Assembly (NCBI GenBank): GCA_964564635.1
Contig: CAZMAR010000001.1
Location: 62,001-126,000, forward strand
Direction: 5' to 3'
Length of the DNA: 64,000 nt
Source: Tepidaquicella sp964564635
GTDB lineage: Bacteria > Bacteroidota > Ignavibacteria > Tepidaquicellales > Tepidaquicellaceae
Position 1 is the first letter of the stretch, and the number at the start of each line of letters is the position of its first letter. The notes under the pieces are model-generated. The model saw only the letters and a program-made list of their open reading frames with translations, was not told where the DNA came from and ran no database searches. Of the stretch, positions 35,459 to 42,791 are shown one piece after another. Made by a program: the position numbers and the translations under genes.

Positions 35459-36655
35459 ATGAAAAAAGCATTAGAAGGAATAAGAGTATTAGATTTAACA
35501 AATGTATTAGCAGGTCCTTTTGCTACTCTTCATCTTGCTTTATGCGGAGCAGAAGTAATTAAAATTGAAACTCCGGGTTCTGGCGATTTAGCAAGAAAAC
35601 TTGGGAATGTTCCTGAATTAAATAAAAAATTAATGGGAACAAGTTTTTTAGCACAAAATTCAAATAAAAAATCTGTAACCCTAAATCTAAAAGAAGAAAA
35701 AGGAAAGGAAATTTTTAAGAAATTGACAAAAACGGCTGATATTATTGTTGAGAACTTCAGACCTGGAGTTATGGAGAGATTGGGACTATCTTATAAAGTT
35801 CTATCTGAAATTAATCCAAGAATAATTTATTGTGCGATTTCTGGTTTTGGACAAACAGGACCAGATGCTTTTAAACCTGCTTATGACCAAATTATTCAAG
35901 GTTTAAGTGGTGTTATGGCAATCAACGGAGATGAAAGATTGAATCCTTTGAGATGTGGTTTTCCTGTTTGCGATACCGTTGGCGGTTTAAATGCTGCCTT
36001 TGCTACTTTGGTTGCGCTTTATTACCGAGAAAAAACTGGTCTTGGACAGTTCATCGATGTGGCTATGCTGGACTCTATTATGCCTCTAATGGGATGGGTT
36101 GCTGCGAATCTTCTTATTGGTGGTCAACAACCAGTTCTTATGGGAAATGATAATTTTACCGCTGCTCCTTCAGGTACTTTTGTTACGAGAGATGGATATA
36201 TAAACATTGCTGCTAATAAACAGGAACAATGGGAAGATTTATGTGATGTTTTAGGTGTTCCTGAATTAAAGGAAGATGAAAGGTTTAAAGAAAGAGATAC
36301 CAGAAAAGCCAACAGAAAATTATTAACACCTTTATTAGAAGAAAAATTGAAAACTAATGACACTGCATACTGGGTTGAAAAATTAAATGAGAAAGGTATT
36401 CCAAGCGGTGAAATTTTAAGTCTCGAGGATGCTTTAAATCAACCTCAAATTAAACACAGGAATACAATAAAAACAATTGATACTCCAACTGTTGGAGAAA
36501 TAAAGGTATTCAATTTAACTGCAAAATTTGATAAGACTTCTGGAGAAATTGATTCACCTCCACCACTTCTCTCACAACATACAGAAGAAATATTAAAAGA
36601 ACTCGGTTATTCAGACACTGAAATAAAAGAATTTAAAGAAAACAACATAATATAA
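35459..36655 (+). CDS. type III (CaiB/BaiF, Frc-family) CoA-transferase
   Basis: A 398-residue class III CoA-transferase. ATG 35459 starts MKKALEGIRVLDLTNVLAGP, the family N-terminus; the longer frame upstream overlaps the lyase gene and is not used. Visible are CGAEVIKIETPGSGD, NKKSVTLNLKEEKGKEIFKK, VENFRPGVMERLGL, the probable catalytic Asp172 in PVCDTVGGLNAAFA, and TGLGQFIDVAMLDSI. These enzymes pass CoA between carboxylic acids. In this operon it likely links the free hydroxy-diacid used by the LeuCD-type enzyme to the CoA ester used by the lyase. Confidence 0.92.
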   Translation: MKKALEGIRVLDLTNVLAGPFATLHLALCGAEVIKIETPGSGDLARKLGNVPELNKKLMGTSFLAQNSNKKSVTLNLKEEKGKEIFKKLTKTADIIVENFRPGVMERLGLSYKVLSEINPRIIYCAISGFGQTGPDAFKPAYDQIIQGLSGVMAINGDERLNPLRCGFPVCDTVGGLNAAFATLVALYYREKTGLGQFIDVAMLDSIMPLMGWVAANLLIGGQQPVLMGNDNFTAAPSGTFVTRDGYINIAANKQEQWEDLCDVLGVPELKEDERFKERDTRKANRKLLTPLLEEKLKTNDTAYWVEKLNEKGIPSGEILSLEDALNQPQIKHRNTIKTIDTPTVGEIKVFNLTAKFDKTSGEIDSPPPLLSQHTEEILKELGYSDTEIKEFKENNII

Positions 36656-36674
36656 ATTTAATAGGAGAAATTAT

Positions 36675-37955
36675 ATGGGAATGACTATTGTTGAAAAAAT
36701 ACTTGCAAAAGCAACCGGTTTAAATTCTGTGAAAAGCGGCGATGTAGTTGAACCAAAGGTTGATATTGCTATGTCTCATGAAAACGCCGCACTTGTTATA
36801 AATCAATTTAATGAAGTTTTCAAAGATACCGGCTTTGAGCCAAAGGTATGGGACCCTGATAAAATAGCAATTATTTTTGACCATCGCGTTCCAGCGGAAA
36901 GTTCTAAAACAGCAACTAACCAAAAAAAGATAAGAGAATTTGTTCTTAAAAATAATATTTCTAAATTTCATGATATAAGAGCAGATGAGGGTGGTATTTG
37001 TCATCAAATTCTTGCTGAGTATGGATATATAAAACCCGGTAGCGTTGTGGTTGGGACTGATAGTCATACAACAAGTCACGGTGCTTTTGGAGCGTTTGCT
37101 TTCGGTATTGGTGCTACAGAAATGGCAAGTGTGTGGACTTTGGGTAGGGTTCTGAATGTTGAAGTACCTGAAACAATAAAAGTTATCGTTAATGGAGAAT
37201 TAAAAGATTTTGTTTCCCCAAAAGATATTATTCTTTATTTAATTGGAAAAATTTCCGCACAGGGTGCTAATTTTAAAGTTCTTGAATTTCACGGCGATAC
37301 TGTTAAGAAAATGCCTATTTCTGGTAGATTAGTTTTATGTAATATGTCTGTGGAAGCTGGCGCTACATCTGGTATCGTTCCATCTGATGAAGAAACAATG
37401 AAATATTTAAGAGAAACTGCCAAGGTTGAAGATGAAATTATTTTCATTCAACCTGATACTGACGCAAAATATATTAATACAATAAGTATTGATGCTGATA
37501 AACTCGAATCACAAATTGCCTGTCCCCATACTGTTGATAATGTTAAGCCAATAGGGGAAGTTCAAGGAGTTAAAATAAATCAAATAGTGATTGGTTCTTG
37601 CACTAATGGAAGATTAGATGATATTGAAATAGCAGCAAAGATATTAAAAGGAAATAAAATCGCTAAAGGAGTAAGAATGCTTGTGTTTCCTGCAAGCTGG
37701 AGAATATACAAAGAAGCTATGAAATTGGGTTATCTCGAAGTCCTTACCGGTGCTGGTGCGGTTATTATGAATCCTGGGTGTGGATGTTGTCTCGGTGTTC
37801 ATCAGGGTGCATTAGGAGATGGAGAGGTTGCTTTATCTACAACTAATAGAAACTTTAAAGGTAGAATGGGTAATCCTAACGCAGAAGTATATTTATGTTC
37901 TCCTGCAATCGCTGCATTTAGTGCTATTAAAGGTGAAATTTCAAAACCATTTTAA
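36675..37955 (+). CDS. LeuC/homoaconitase-type hydro-lyase, large subunit
   Basis: A 426-residue aconitase-superfamily subunit of the archaeal-length LeuC/HacA class. The [4Fe-4S] cysteines lie in VIGSCTNGRLDDIEIAA and MNPGCGCCLGVHQG; the histidine-rich VVGTDSHTTSHGAFGAFAFG and KNISKFHDIRADEGGICHQI-like N-terminal segments are conserved. With its small subunit it moves a hydroxyl between adjacent carbons of a di- or tricarboxylate through a dehydrated intermediate. An AGGAG ribosome-binding site precedes the ATG. Substrate not assignable. Confidence 0.9.
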   Translation: MGMTIVEKILAKATGLNSVKSGDVVEPKVDIAMSHENAALVINQFNEVFKDTGFEPKVWDPDKIAIIFDHRVPAESSKTATNQKKIREFVLKNNISKFHDIRADEGGICHQILAEYGYIKPGSVVVGTDSHTTSHGAFGAFAFGIGATEMASVWTLGRVLNVEVPETIKVIVNGELKDFVSPKDIILYLIGKISAQGANFKVLEFHGDTVKKMPISGRLVLCNMSVEAGATSGIVPSDEETMKYLRETAKVEDEIIFIQPDTDAKYINTISIDADKLESQIACPHTVDNVKPIGEVQGVKINQIVIGSCTNGRLDDIEIAAKILKGNKIAKGVRMLVFPASWRIYKEAMKLGYLEVLTGAGAVIMNPGCGCCLGVHQGALGDGEVALSTTNRNFKGRMGNPNAEVYLCSPAIAAFSAIKGEISKPF

Positions 37956-37969
37956 AAAGGAGTTTTCAA

Positions 37970-38467
37970 ATGGCAAAAGTAATTTATATTCTTGGCAACG
38001 ATATATCGACTGATATTATATATCCAGGTAGATATATGGCTACTGTTTTACCAACTGAGACGCCACAATATGCATTTGCGGATATCCCTGAATTAAATAA
38101 AACACTAAAAGAAAAATCTGCTACGGAAAATTTTGTTATCGTAGCCGGTGATAATTTTGGGTGTGGCTCTTCGAGGGAACAAGCGGCGTCTTGCTTAAAG
38201 GGGCATAATTTGATTATTATAGCAAAAAACTTTGCAAGAATATTTTTACAAAATGCAATTAATCTTGGCTTGCAGGTTATCACATCTCCAAATATTGAGG
38301 TAAATATTAACGATGAATTGGAAATCAAAGAGAATGAGATAGTGAATTTAACAACGGGAAAAAGTTTTCCAATTATTCCACTCCCAAAGACAAGACAGGC
38401 AATTATAGATGCAGGTGGCTTAATTCCATATACAAGAAAAAAAATGCTCGAAGAGAGAAAAAAGTAA
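37970..38467 (+). CDS. LeuD/homoaconitase-type hydro-lyase, small subunit
   Basis: A 165-residue swivel subunit with NDISTDIIYPGRYMATVLPT, DNFGCGSSREQAASCLKG (substrate-carboxylate binding) and ARIFLQNAINLGLQVI. The specificity loop, YLRT in methanogen homoaconitase, reads YMAT here: the Arg that contacts the distal carboxylate is Ala. This argues against a substrate with that carboxylate, or for an unusual one. An AAGGAG ribosome-binding site sits 8 nt upstream. Last gene of the operon. Confidence 0.9.
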   Translation: MAKVIYILGNDISTDIIYPGRYMATVLPTETPQYAFADIPELNKTLKEKSATENFVIVAGDNFGCGSSREQAASCLKGHNLIIIAKNFARIFLQNAINLGLQVITSPNIEVNINDELEIKENEIVNLTTGKSFPIIPLPKTRQAIIDAGGLIPYTRKKMLEERKK

Positions 38468-38916
38468 TTAATAATAATTATTTTAATATATAAATTTTAT
38501 TTTATATAATTGTAATTTATAAGTATTTAATACTTAAAAGAAATTTCCATATAAAAATTATATCATATACAGATTTATATAAAGAATAAATCATCCAGAA
38601 TTAAAAAAGTTTTATATAATTAAATCAATAAATATAGTATCGTTCCTATATTATTAAACCATATTGTATAAAAGAAAAGAATCTTTTCTTTACGGTTTAA
38701 AGTTAATATTATTTTTTTAACACTAATATTATGTGTGATTTCGGTATTACTCTTATCAAATGGCAGAAATAAATTTTTATTTTGATGAAAAACCTGTTAA
38801 ATGTGTAAAATACTTTGAAAATGTATTTCCGAAATCAATAAATTAATTGAAAAATTATTCAATTAATTAATCGTAATAATTTTATTATTTTATATCTAAA
38901 GGTAAAATTTCACTGA
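38468..38916. other. AT-rich intergenic region with a nested inverted repeat
   Basis: About 450 bp between leuD-like and yihY-like genes. It contains a two-tier inverted repeat (38654-38700) and a 28-codon ATG ORF (38760-38846, MAEINFYFDEKPVKCVKYFE and eight more residues) too short to call. No RNA gene was recognised. Confidence 0.55.
38654..38700. repeat. nested inverted repeat, possible RNA structure
   Basis: Outer arms TTAAACC (38654-38660) and GGTTTAA (38694-38700) enclose an inner stem AAAGAAAAGA (38671-38680) and TCTTTTCTTT (38682-38691). The internal loop is 10 nt on the left and 2 nt on the right. No T-run follows, so it is not a typical terminator. Confidence 0.45.
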
Positions 38917-39798
38917 ATGTTGATTAAGTTAAAATCATACATAAAAACAATAAATTATTATATAAAAAATCTCTATCAAAGATTTATTGATGATATACTA
39001 TGGACATTATCAGCAGGAATTGCATTTAATTTCATTTTAAGTCTAATACCTTTTTTTCTTCTTTTATTAACAGTTGTTGGTATATTACTTGATAAATATC
39101 AGATAGCATCTTTAATTAGTAATCACATCGATGAATATCTTCCTTTACCTCAAGGAATTAAAGAAAGGTTTTTAAATGCTGTCATTCTTCGTGTCAATGA
39201 ACTTACTTCTAATACTTTAATTACTGGATTAATTGGTATTGGTGGATTTATGTGGACTACAAGTAGTTTATTTTCATCGATGAGAGATGTATTAAATAAG
39301 ATATTTTATTTTAGAGATGAAAAAAGTTTTATCTATGGTAAATTAAAAGATTTACTTTTTGTTTTTATATCGGTTGTTCTGCTTATTTTAACATTAGGGA
39401 TAACCTCTTTGTTACATATATTTACATATTATAAAATTACTATATTTAACATTGATTTTGACTTAAGTTTTTTTGATAAGATAATTAGTTTATTTTCTGG
39501 TTTTGTTATTTCATTTTTTATGTTTTTCTTAATGTACAGGAATATTCCACATTTCAAGATTCCGTGGAAGGTTATTGTTTTTACTTCTTTCTGGGCTGCG
39601 ATTTTGTTTGAAATATTTAAATACTTATTTACATTCTATATATTAAATTTATCAAATTATACAAAGATATATGGAGCATTTACTGCTTTTGTTCTGACAT
39701 TTCTGTGGATTTATTTTATATCCACTATTTTTACTCTTTCCGCAGCACTTGGCAGCATTTATATGAATAAAAATAATTATAAAATTGTTAATAGATAA
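38917..39798 (+). CDS. YihY/BrkB-family membrane protein
   Basis: A 293-residue integral membrane protein with about six helices. The family core is visible: LWTLSAGIAFNFILSLIPFF near the start, WTTSSLFSSMRDVLNKIF in the middle and YGAFTAFVLTFLWIYFISTI near the end. Formerly called ribonuclease BN or virulence factor BrkB; it is not a ribonuclease and its transport function is unproven. The next gene follows after 3 bp. Confidence 0.9.
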   Translation: MLIKLKSYIKTINYYIKNLYQRFIDDILWTLSAGIAFNFILSLIPFFLLLLTVVGILLDKYQIASLISNHIDEYLPLPQGIKERFLNAVILRVNELTSNTLITGLIGIGGFMWTTSSLFSSMRDVLNKIFYFRDEKSFIYGKLKDLLFVFISVVLLILTLGITSLLHIFTYYKITIFNIDFDLSFFDKIISLFSGFVISFFMFFLMYRNIPHFKIPWKVIVFTSFWAAILFEIFKYLFTFYILNLSNYTKIYGAFTAFVLTFLWIYFISTIFTLSAALGSIYMNKNNYKIVNR

Positions 39799-39801
39799 CA
39801 T

Positions 39802-41061
39802 ATGGAACAAAGAAAGTTATATAAGACTATAGAAAGTATAATTAGAGAAGCACCGAATTTTGATTCTAATGAAAAGTTTCTTACTCATGTCATTAGTAAA
39901 ATTATCGAAATGGAAAATGTTGAAATAGTTGGTGGAAGGTTATGGAAATTAAATAAGAATAAAGATGCTTATGTTCTGGTAAGTCAGATTGGAGATGTTG
40001 CCCATATAGATAAAAACTTTAAATTGAAGATTAAAGATTATCCTATTTTTAAACAATTTAAAAATAAAAGAGCATATCTTGCAAAAGAAACAGATGAATA
40101 TTTAATTGGAAAAGGAATATATCACTATTCCGCAACTGGGGTAGGGGAGAGGTATAAAATTAAAGTTAAAGGTTCAATTTTTCCAGATTATTATTATTTG
40201 TATCAGTATCTAATTGCATTAAATGGTAAGGAGCAGGACGAAGAATTTCTTAATACAATGAATATTATCAGCGTCACATTGAGTTCGGTTCTTAGAGCAA
40301 AAAAGATTGAATCCAAAGCAAAAGAAGAATTTGAAGAACTGGAAAAGGCAAGCGAAATTCAAAAAAGTATATTACCTGACCATGAGTTAAAATTTGGAAA
40401 CTATGAAATTTTCGGAATTTCTGTTCCCGATAAAATTGTAGGTGGTGATTTTTTTGATTACTTAATTATAGATGAAGATTACAAAATTTCTGTTGTTATT
40501 GCAGATGCTGCTTCAAAAGGTATTTCCGCTGCTGCTCAAGCTCTGTATGTTTCCGGCGCATTAAAAATGGGTGTTTCCTATGATGTCTCTATAAACTCAT
40601 TGATTAGAAAAATTAATGACCTTGTATATAATACATTCCCTAATGAAAGATTTGTTACTTTATTCTATTGTGAATTATACAAGGATAAGAAAGGGCTTTG
40701 CTTATTTACAAATGCGGGACATAATTCACCTTTGCATTATAGTTATAAACAAAATAAAATTGAACCACTATTACCAACAGGTCCTGTACTTGGTCCTTCT
40801 TCAAATCAAAATTATCGCACAGATAGTATCAACCTTGAAGAAAAGGATATACTTCTTTTATATACTGATGGGATTACAGAAGCTGCAAATGAGAATTTTG
40901 AATTCTATACTGAAGAAAGATTAAAAAAACAATTAGAAAAACTTAAAGACTTGACAGCAAAAGAAATTTGTGAATTAATAATAGAAGATGTTCAGAAGTT
41001 TAATGCCGGTGGTAAGTATTGTGATGATAAAACTTTAGTTGTAATAAAAAGAGTTAGTTAA
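39802..41061 (+). CDS. SpoIIE/RsbU-type PP2C serine phosphatase with N-terminal sensor-like domain
   Basis: A 419-residue protein. The N-terminal 180 residues resemble a GAF-type sensor; a short coiled linker (about 172-190, SKAKEEFEELEKASEIQKSI) follows; the phosphatase spans about 195-419. Metal-binding motifs are VGGDFFDYLI, ADAASKGISAAAQAL, NAGHNSP, LLYTDGITEA and CDDKTLVVI. The family usually reads D-V-S-G-K-G where this has D-A-A-S-K-G. Such phosphatases dephosphorylate anti-anti-sigma (STAS) proteins; none is encoded nearby. Confidence 0.9.
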   Translation: MEQRKLYKTIESIIREAPNFDSNEKFLTHVISKIIEMENVEIVGGRLWKLNKNKDAYVLVSQIGDVAHIDKNFKLKIKDYPIFKQFKNKRAYLAKETDEYLIGKGIYHYSATGVGERYKIKVKGSIFPDYYYLYQYLIALNGKEQDEEFLNTMNIISVTLSSVLRAKKIESKAKEEFEELEKASEIQKSILPDHELKFGNYEIFGISVPDKIVGGDFFDYLIIDEDYKISVVIADAASKGISAAAQALYVSGALKMGVSYDVSINSLIRKINDLVYNTFPNERFVTLFYCELYKDKKGLCLFTNAGHNSPLHYSYKQNKIEPLLPTGPVLGPSSNQNYRTDSINLEEKDILLLYTDGITEAANENFEFYTEERLKKQLEKLKDLTAKEICELIIEDVQKFNAGGKYCDDKTLVVIKRVS

Positions 41062-41100
41062 TTAAATAAAAAAAATTAAAATCAAAAGGAGTTAAATAAT

Positions 41101-41433
41101 ATGGCATTGAAAATTACATCAGATTGTATTAATTGTGGTGCCTGTCTCCCTGAATGTCCAAACAATGCTATCTATGAAGGCGGTGCTGAATGGTCTCTTG
41201 GTGGTGTAAATTATGGTACAAGTAATCTTGCTCCATCAGGTGCTACAGGTTTCTTCTCCGAAGATTTTTATTATATTGTCCCTGATAAATGTACTGAATG
41301 CATTGGATTCTATGACAAACCACAGTGTGCTGAAGTTTGTCCAGTTGATTGTTGCGTTCCTGATCCCGAGCACGAAGAAGATAAAGATGCTTTGTTAAAG
41401 AAGAAGGAACATTTAGATAATATCGGTAGGTAA
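41101..41433 (+). CDS. 4Fe-4S dicluster ferredoxin (YfhL/FdxA-like)
   Basis: A 110-residue ferredoxin. The first cluster motif is CINCGACLPECPNNAI; the second CTECIGFYDKPQCAEVCPVDC has an insertion between its cysteines, typical of the YfhL/Alvin-type subfamily. A good AAAGGAG ribosome-binding site lies 9 nt upstream of the ATG. Electron carrier of the cytoplasm; partner unknown. It is one of the few genes here with a strong Shine-Dalgarno sequence, which suggests high expression. Confidence 0.93.
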   Translation: MALKITSDCINCGACLPECPNNAIYEGGAEWSLGGVNYGTSNLAPSGATGFFSEDFYYIVPDKCTECIGFYDKPQCAEVCPVDCCVPDPEHEEDKDALLKKKEHLDNIGR

Positions 41434-41512
41434 AAGTTAAGAAAAAATTATTTCTTTCTTATAGTTCGTCGTATAAATTTTTTGGAGAGATATTGTTATT
41501 AATAATTTTCTA

Positions 41513-42127
41513 TTATTTGAAATATTGTTCTTTTTCCTTGTTTATCCTTTGTAGATTTTCTTCGGGGGTTTCTTGTTTTATTTTTTTATGAAATACTTTT
41601 TTATATCCCAATATGATCATAAGAAATCCTACTGTAACATATAAATCTGCTAAATTAAAAATGGGCCAGGTAGTAAATGTCCTTCCAAATATTGTTATGT
41701 CAGGAATATTTATTTGAAAAAAATCAACAACTTTTCCCTGAAATAATGGTGCATAATCATAAATAACTCCATAAAACGCTCTATCTATTAAATTTCCTAA
41801 TGCACCTGCAAGTATAAAGGAAAGAGATACTCTTAAATATTTGCTCTCTTTTCTGTTAATATATATAAAATAAATAATTAATATTGAAGCAACGATTGTA
41901 AAAAGTGACCGTCCTAATCGTCCCCCGAATTCCATTCCAAATGCCATTCCTGGATTTTCAATAAAAGTTATGAAAAATAAATTATCAATTATTGGAATGC
42001 TTGAACCATAACCCATTCCAGTAAATGCAAAATTTATTCCCAGTATATTTAAGTTTATCCCTTTTACTAAAAGTTTTGCAATTTGGTCTCCAAGAACTAA
42101 AACTAATGTAAAATATAAGATTTTCAA
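41513..42127 (-). CDS. lspA: lipoprotein signal peptidase
   Basis: A 204-residue signal peptidase II, longer than the usual 160-170. Four membrane helices. Conserved stretches are FIENPGMAFGMEF, LAGALGNLIDRAFYG, KVVDFFQI and FNLADLYVTVGFLMI, which include the catalytic aspartates. The extra length lies in a loop (about 150) and a charged C-terminal tail. It removes signal peptides from prolipoproteins at the inner membrane. Last gene of the ileS-dksA-like-lspA operon. Confidence 0.94.
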   Translation of the reverse strand: MKILYFTLVLVLGDQIAKLLVKGINLNILGINFAFTGMGYGSSIPIIDNLFFITFIENPGMAFGMEFGGRLGRSLFTIVASILIIYFIYINRKESKYLRVSLSFILAGALGNLIDRAFYGVIYDYAPLFQGKVVDFFQINIPDITIFGRTFTTWPIFNLADLYVTVGFLMIILGYKKVFHKKIKQETPEENLQRINKEKEQYFK

Positions 42128-42134
42128 TGTATGA

Positions 42135-42779
42135 CTATCCTCTTAAATTTTTACATTCGATACAATGCTGTGTTATTGGTACCAATTCTAATCTCTCTTT
42201 AGGAATTAAAGGACAGGTTTCACAAAGATTTTTAGGCTCTTCAATACAATCGATGCAAACACCATATATACCCTGGTCAATTCTTGTTAATGCTTCCTGG
42301 ATGTAACCTAAATATTTCTCATCACGCTGTACAAATAAGTAGTTCTTTTCTCTCTCCATTTCATCTGTACCTTGCTCTGCCATATGTGATGCATATGTAA
42401 GGTTATCTCCGACATATTCACCAGATTCATAATCTACAAGTGCTTTCATATTTGCCTTTGCATTCTCCAGAATTTTATCTCTTTCTGCAAGCAATATCTT
42501 TCTGAAGTGTTCAAGCTCTTTCGCTGTATATCTTGTTTTCCTTCTTTGATTTTTTAATTTTTTCGTTTTCACAACCTTTTGAATTCTCTTATTCTTTGCA
42601 ACCTTTGCTTTTGGTTTTATTGCTTTCTTTACTTGCTTAATCTTTTTATTTATACTTTTGCGTAAGTTCTTATTAACCTTACCTTTTAATACTTTCTTCT
42701 TTTGGACTGGTTTCTTTGTCTTCTTCAATTTAATAGTCTTCTTTTTCAGTTTCGTTGTTGGCTTTTTTTTAGTCTTCAT
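42135..42779 (-). CDS. TraR/DksA-family zinc-finger protein with basic N-terminal tail and enlarged finger
   Basis: A 214-residue protein. Residues 1-80 are a Lys-rich disordered tail. A coiled-coil follows (about 85-165, ELEHFRKILLAERDKILE, NLTYASHMAEQGTDEME), then the zinc finger. It has three CxxC pairs (175/178, 186/189, 206/209) where DksA has two with 17 residues between; the middle pair lies in a 10-residue insertion. DksA proteins act in the RNA polymerase secondary channel; this type without DxxDxA may be a general regulator. Between ileS and lspA. Preceded by AAAGGAG. Confidence 0.87.
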   Translation of the reverse strand: MKTKKKPTTKLKKKTIKLKKTKKPVQKKKVLKGKVNKNLRKSINKKIKQVKKAIKPKAKVAKNKRIQKVVKTKKLKNQRRKTRYTAKELEHFRKILLAERDKILENAKANMKALVDYESGEYVGDNLTYASHMAEQGTDEMEREKNYLFVQRDEKYLGYIQEALTRIDQGIYGVCIDCIEEPKNLCETCPLIPKERLELVPITQHCIECKNLRG

Positions 42780-42791
42780 AAATTACTCCTT

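Noticed and set aside
38760..38846. 28-codon ATG ORF in the gap before the yihY-like gene
   Set aside because: Too short, no family, and an isolated position; noted only as part of the gap description.
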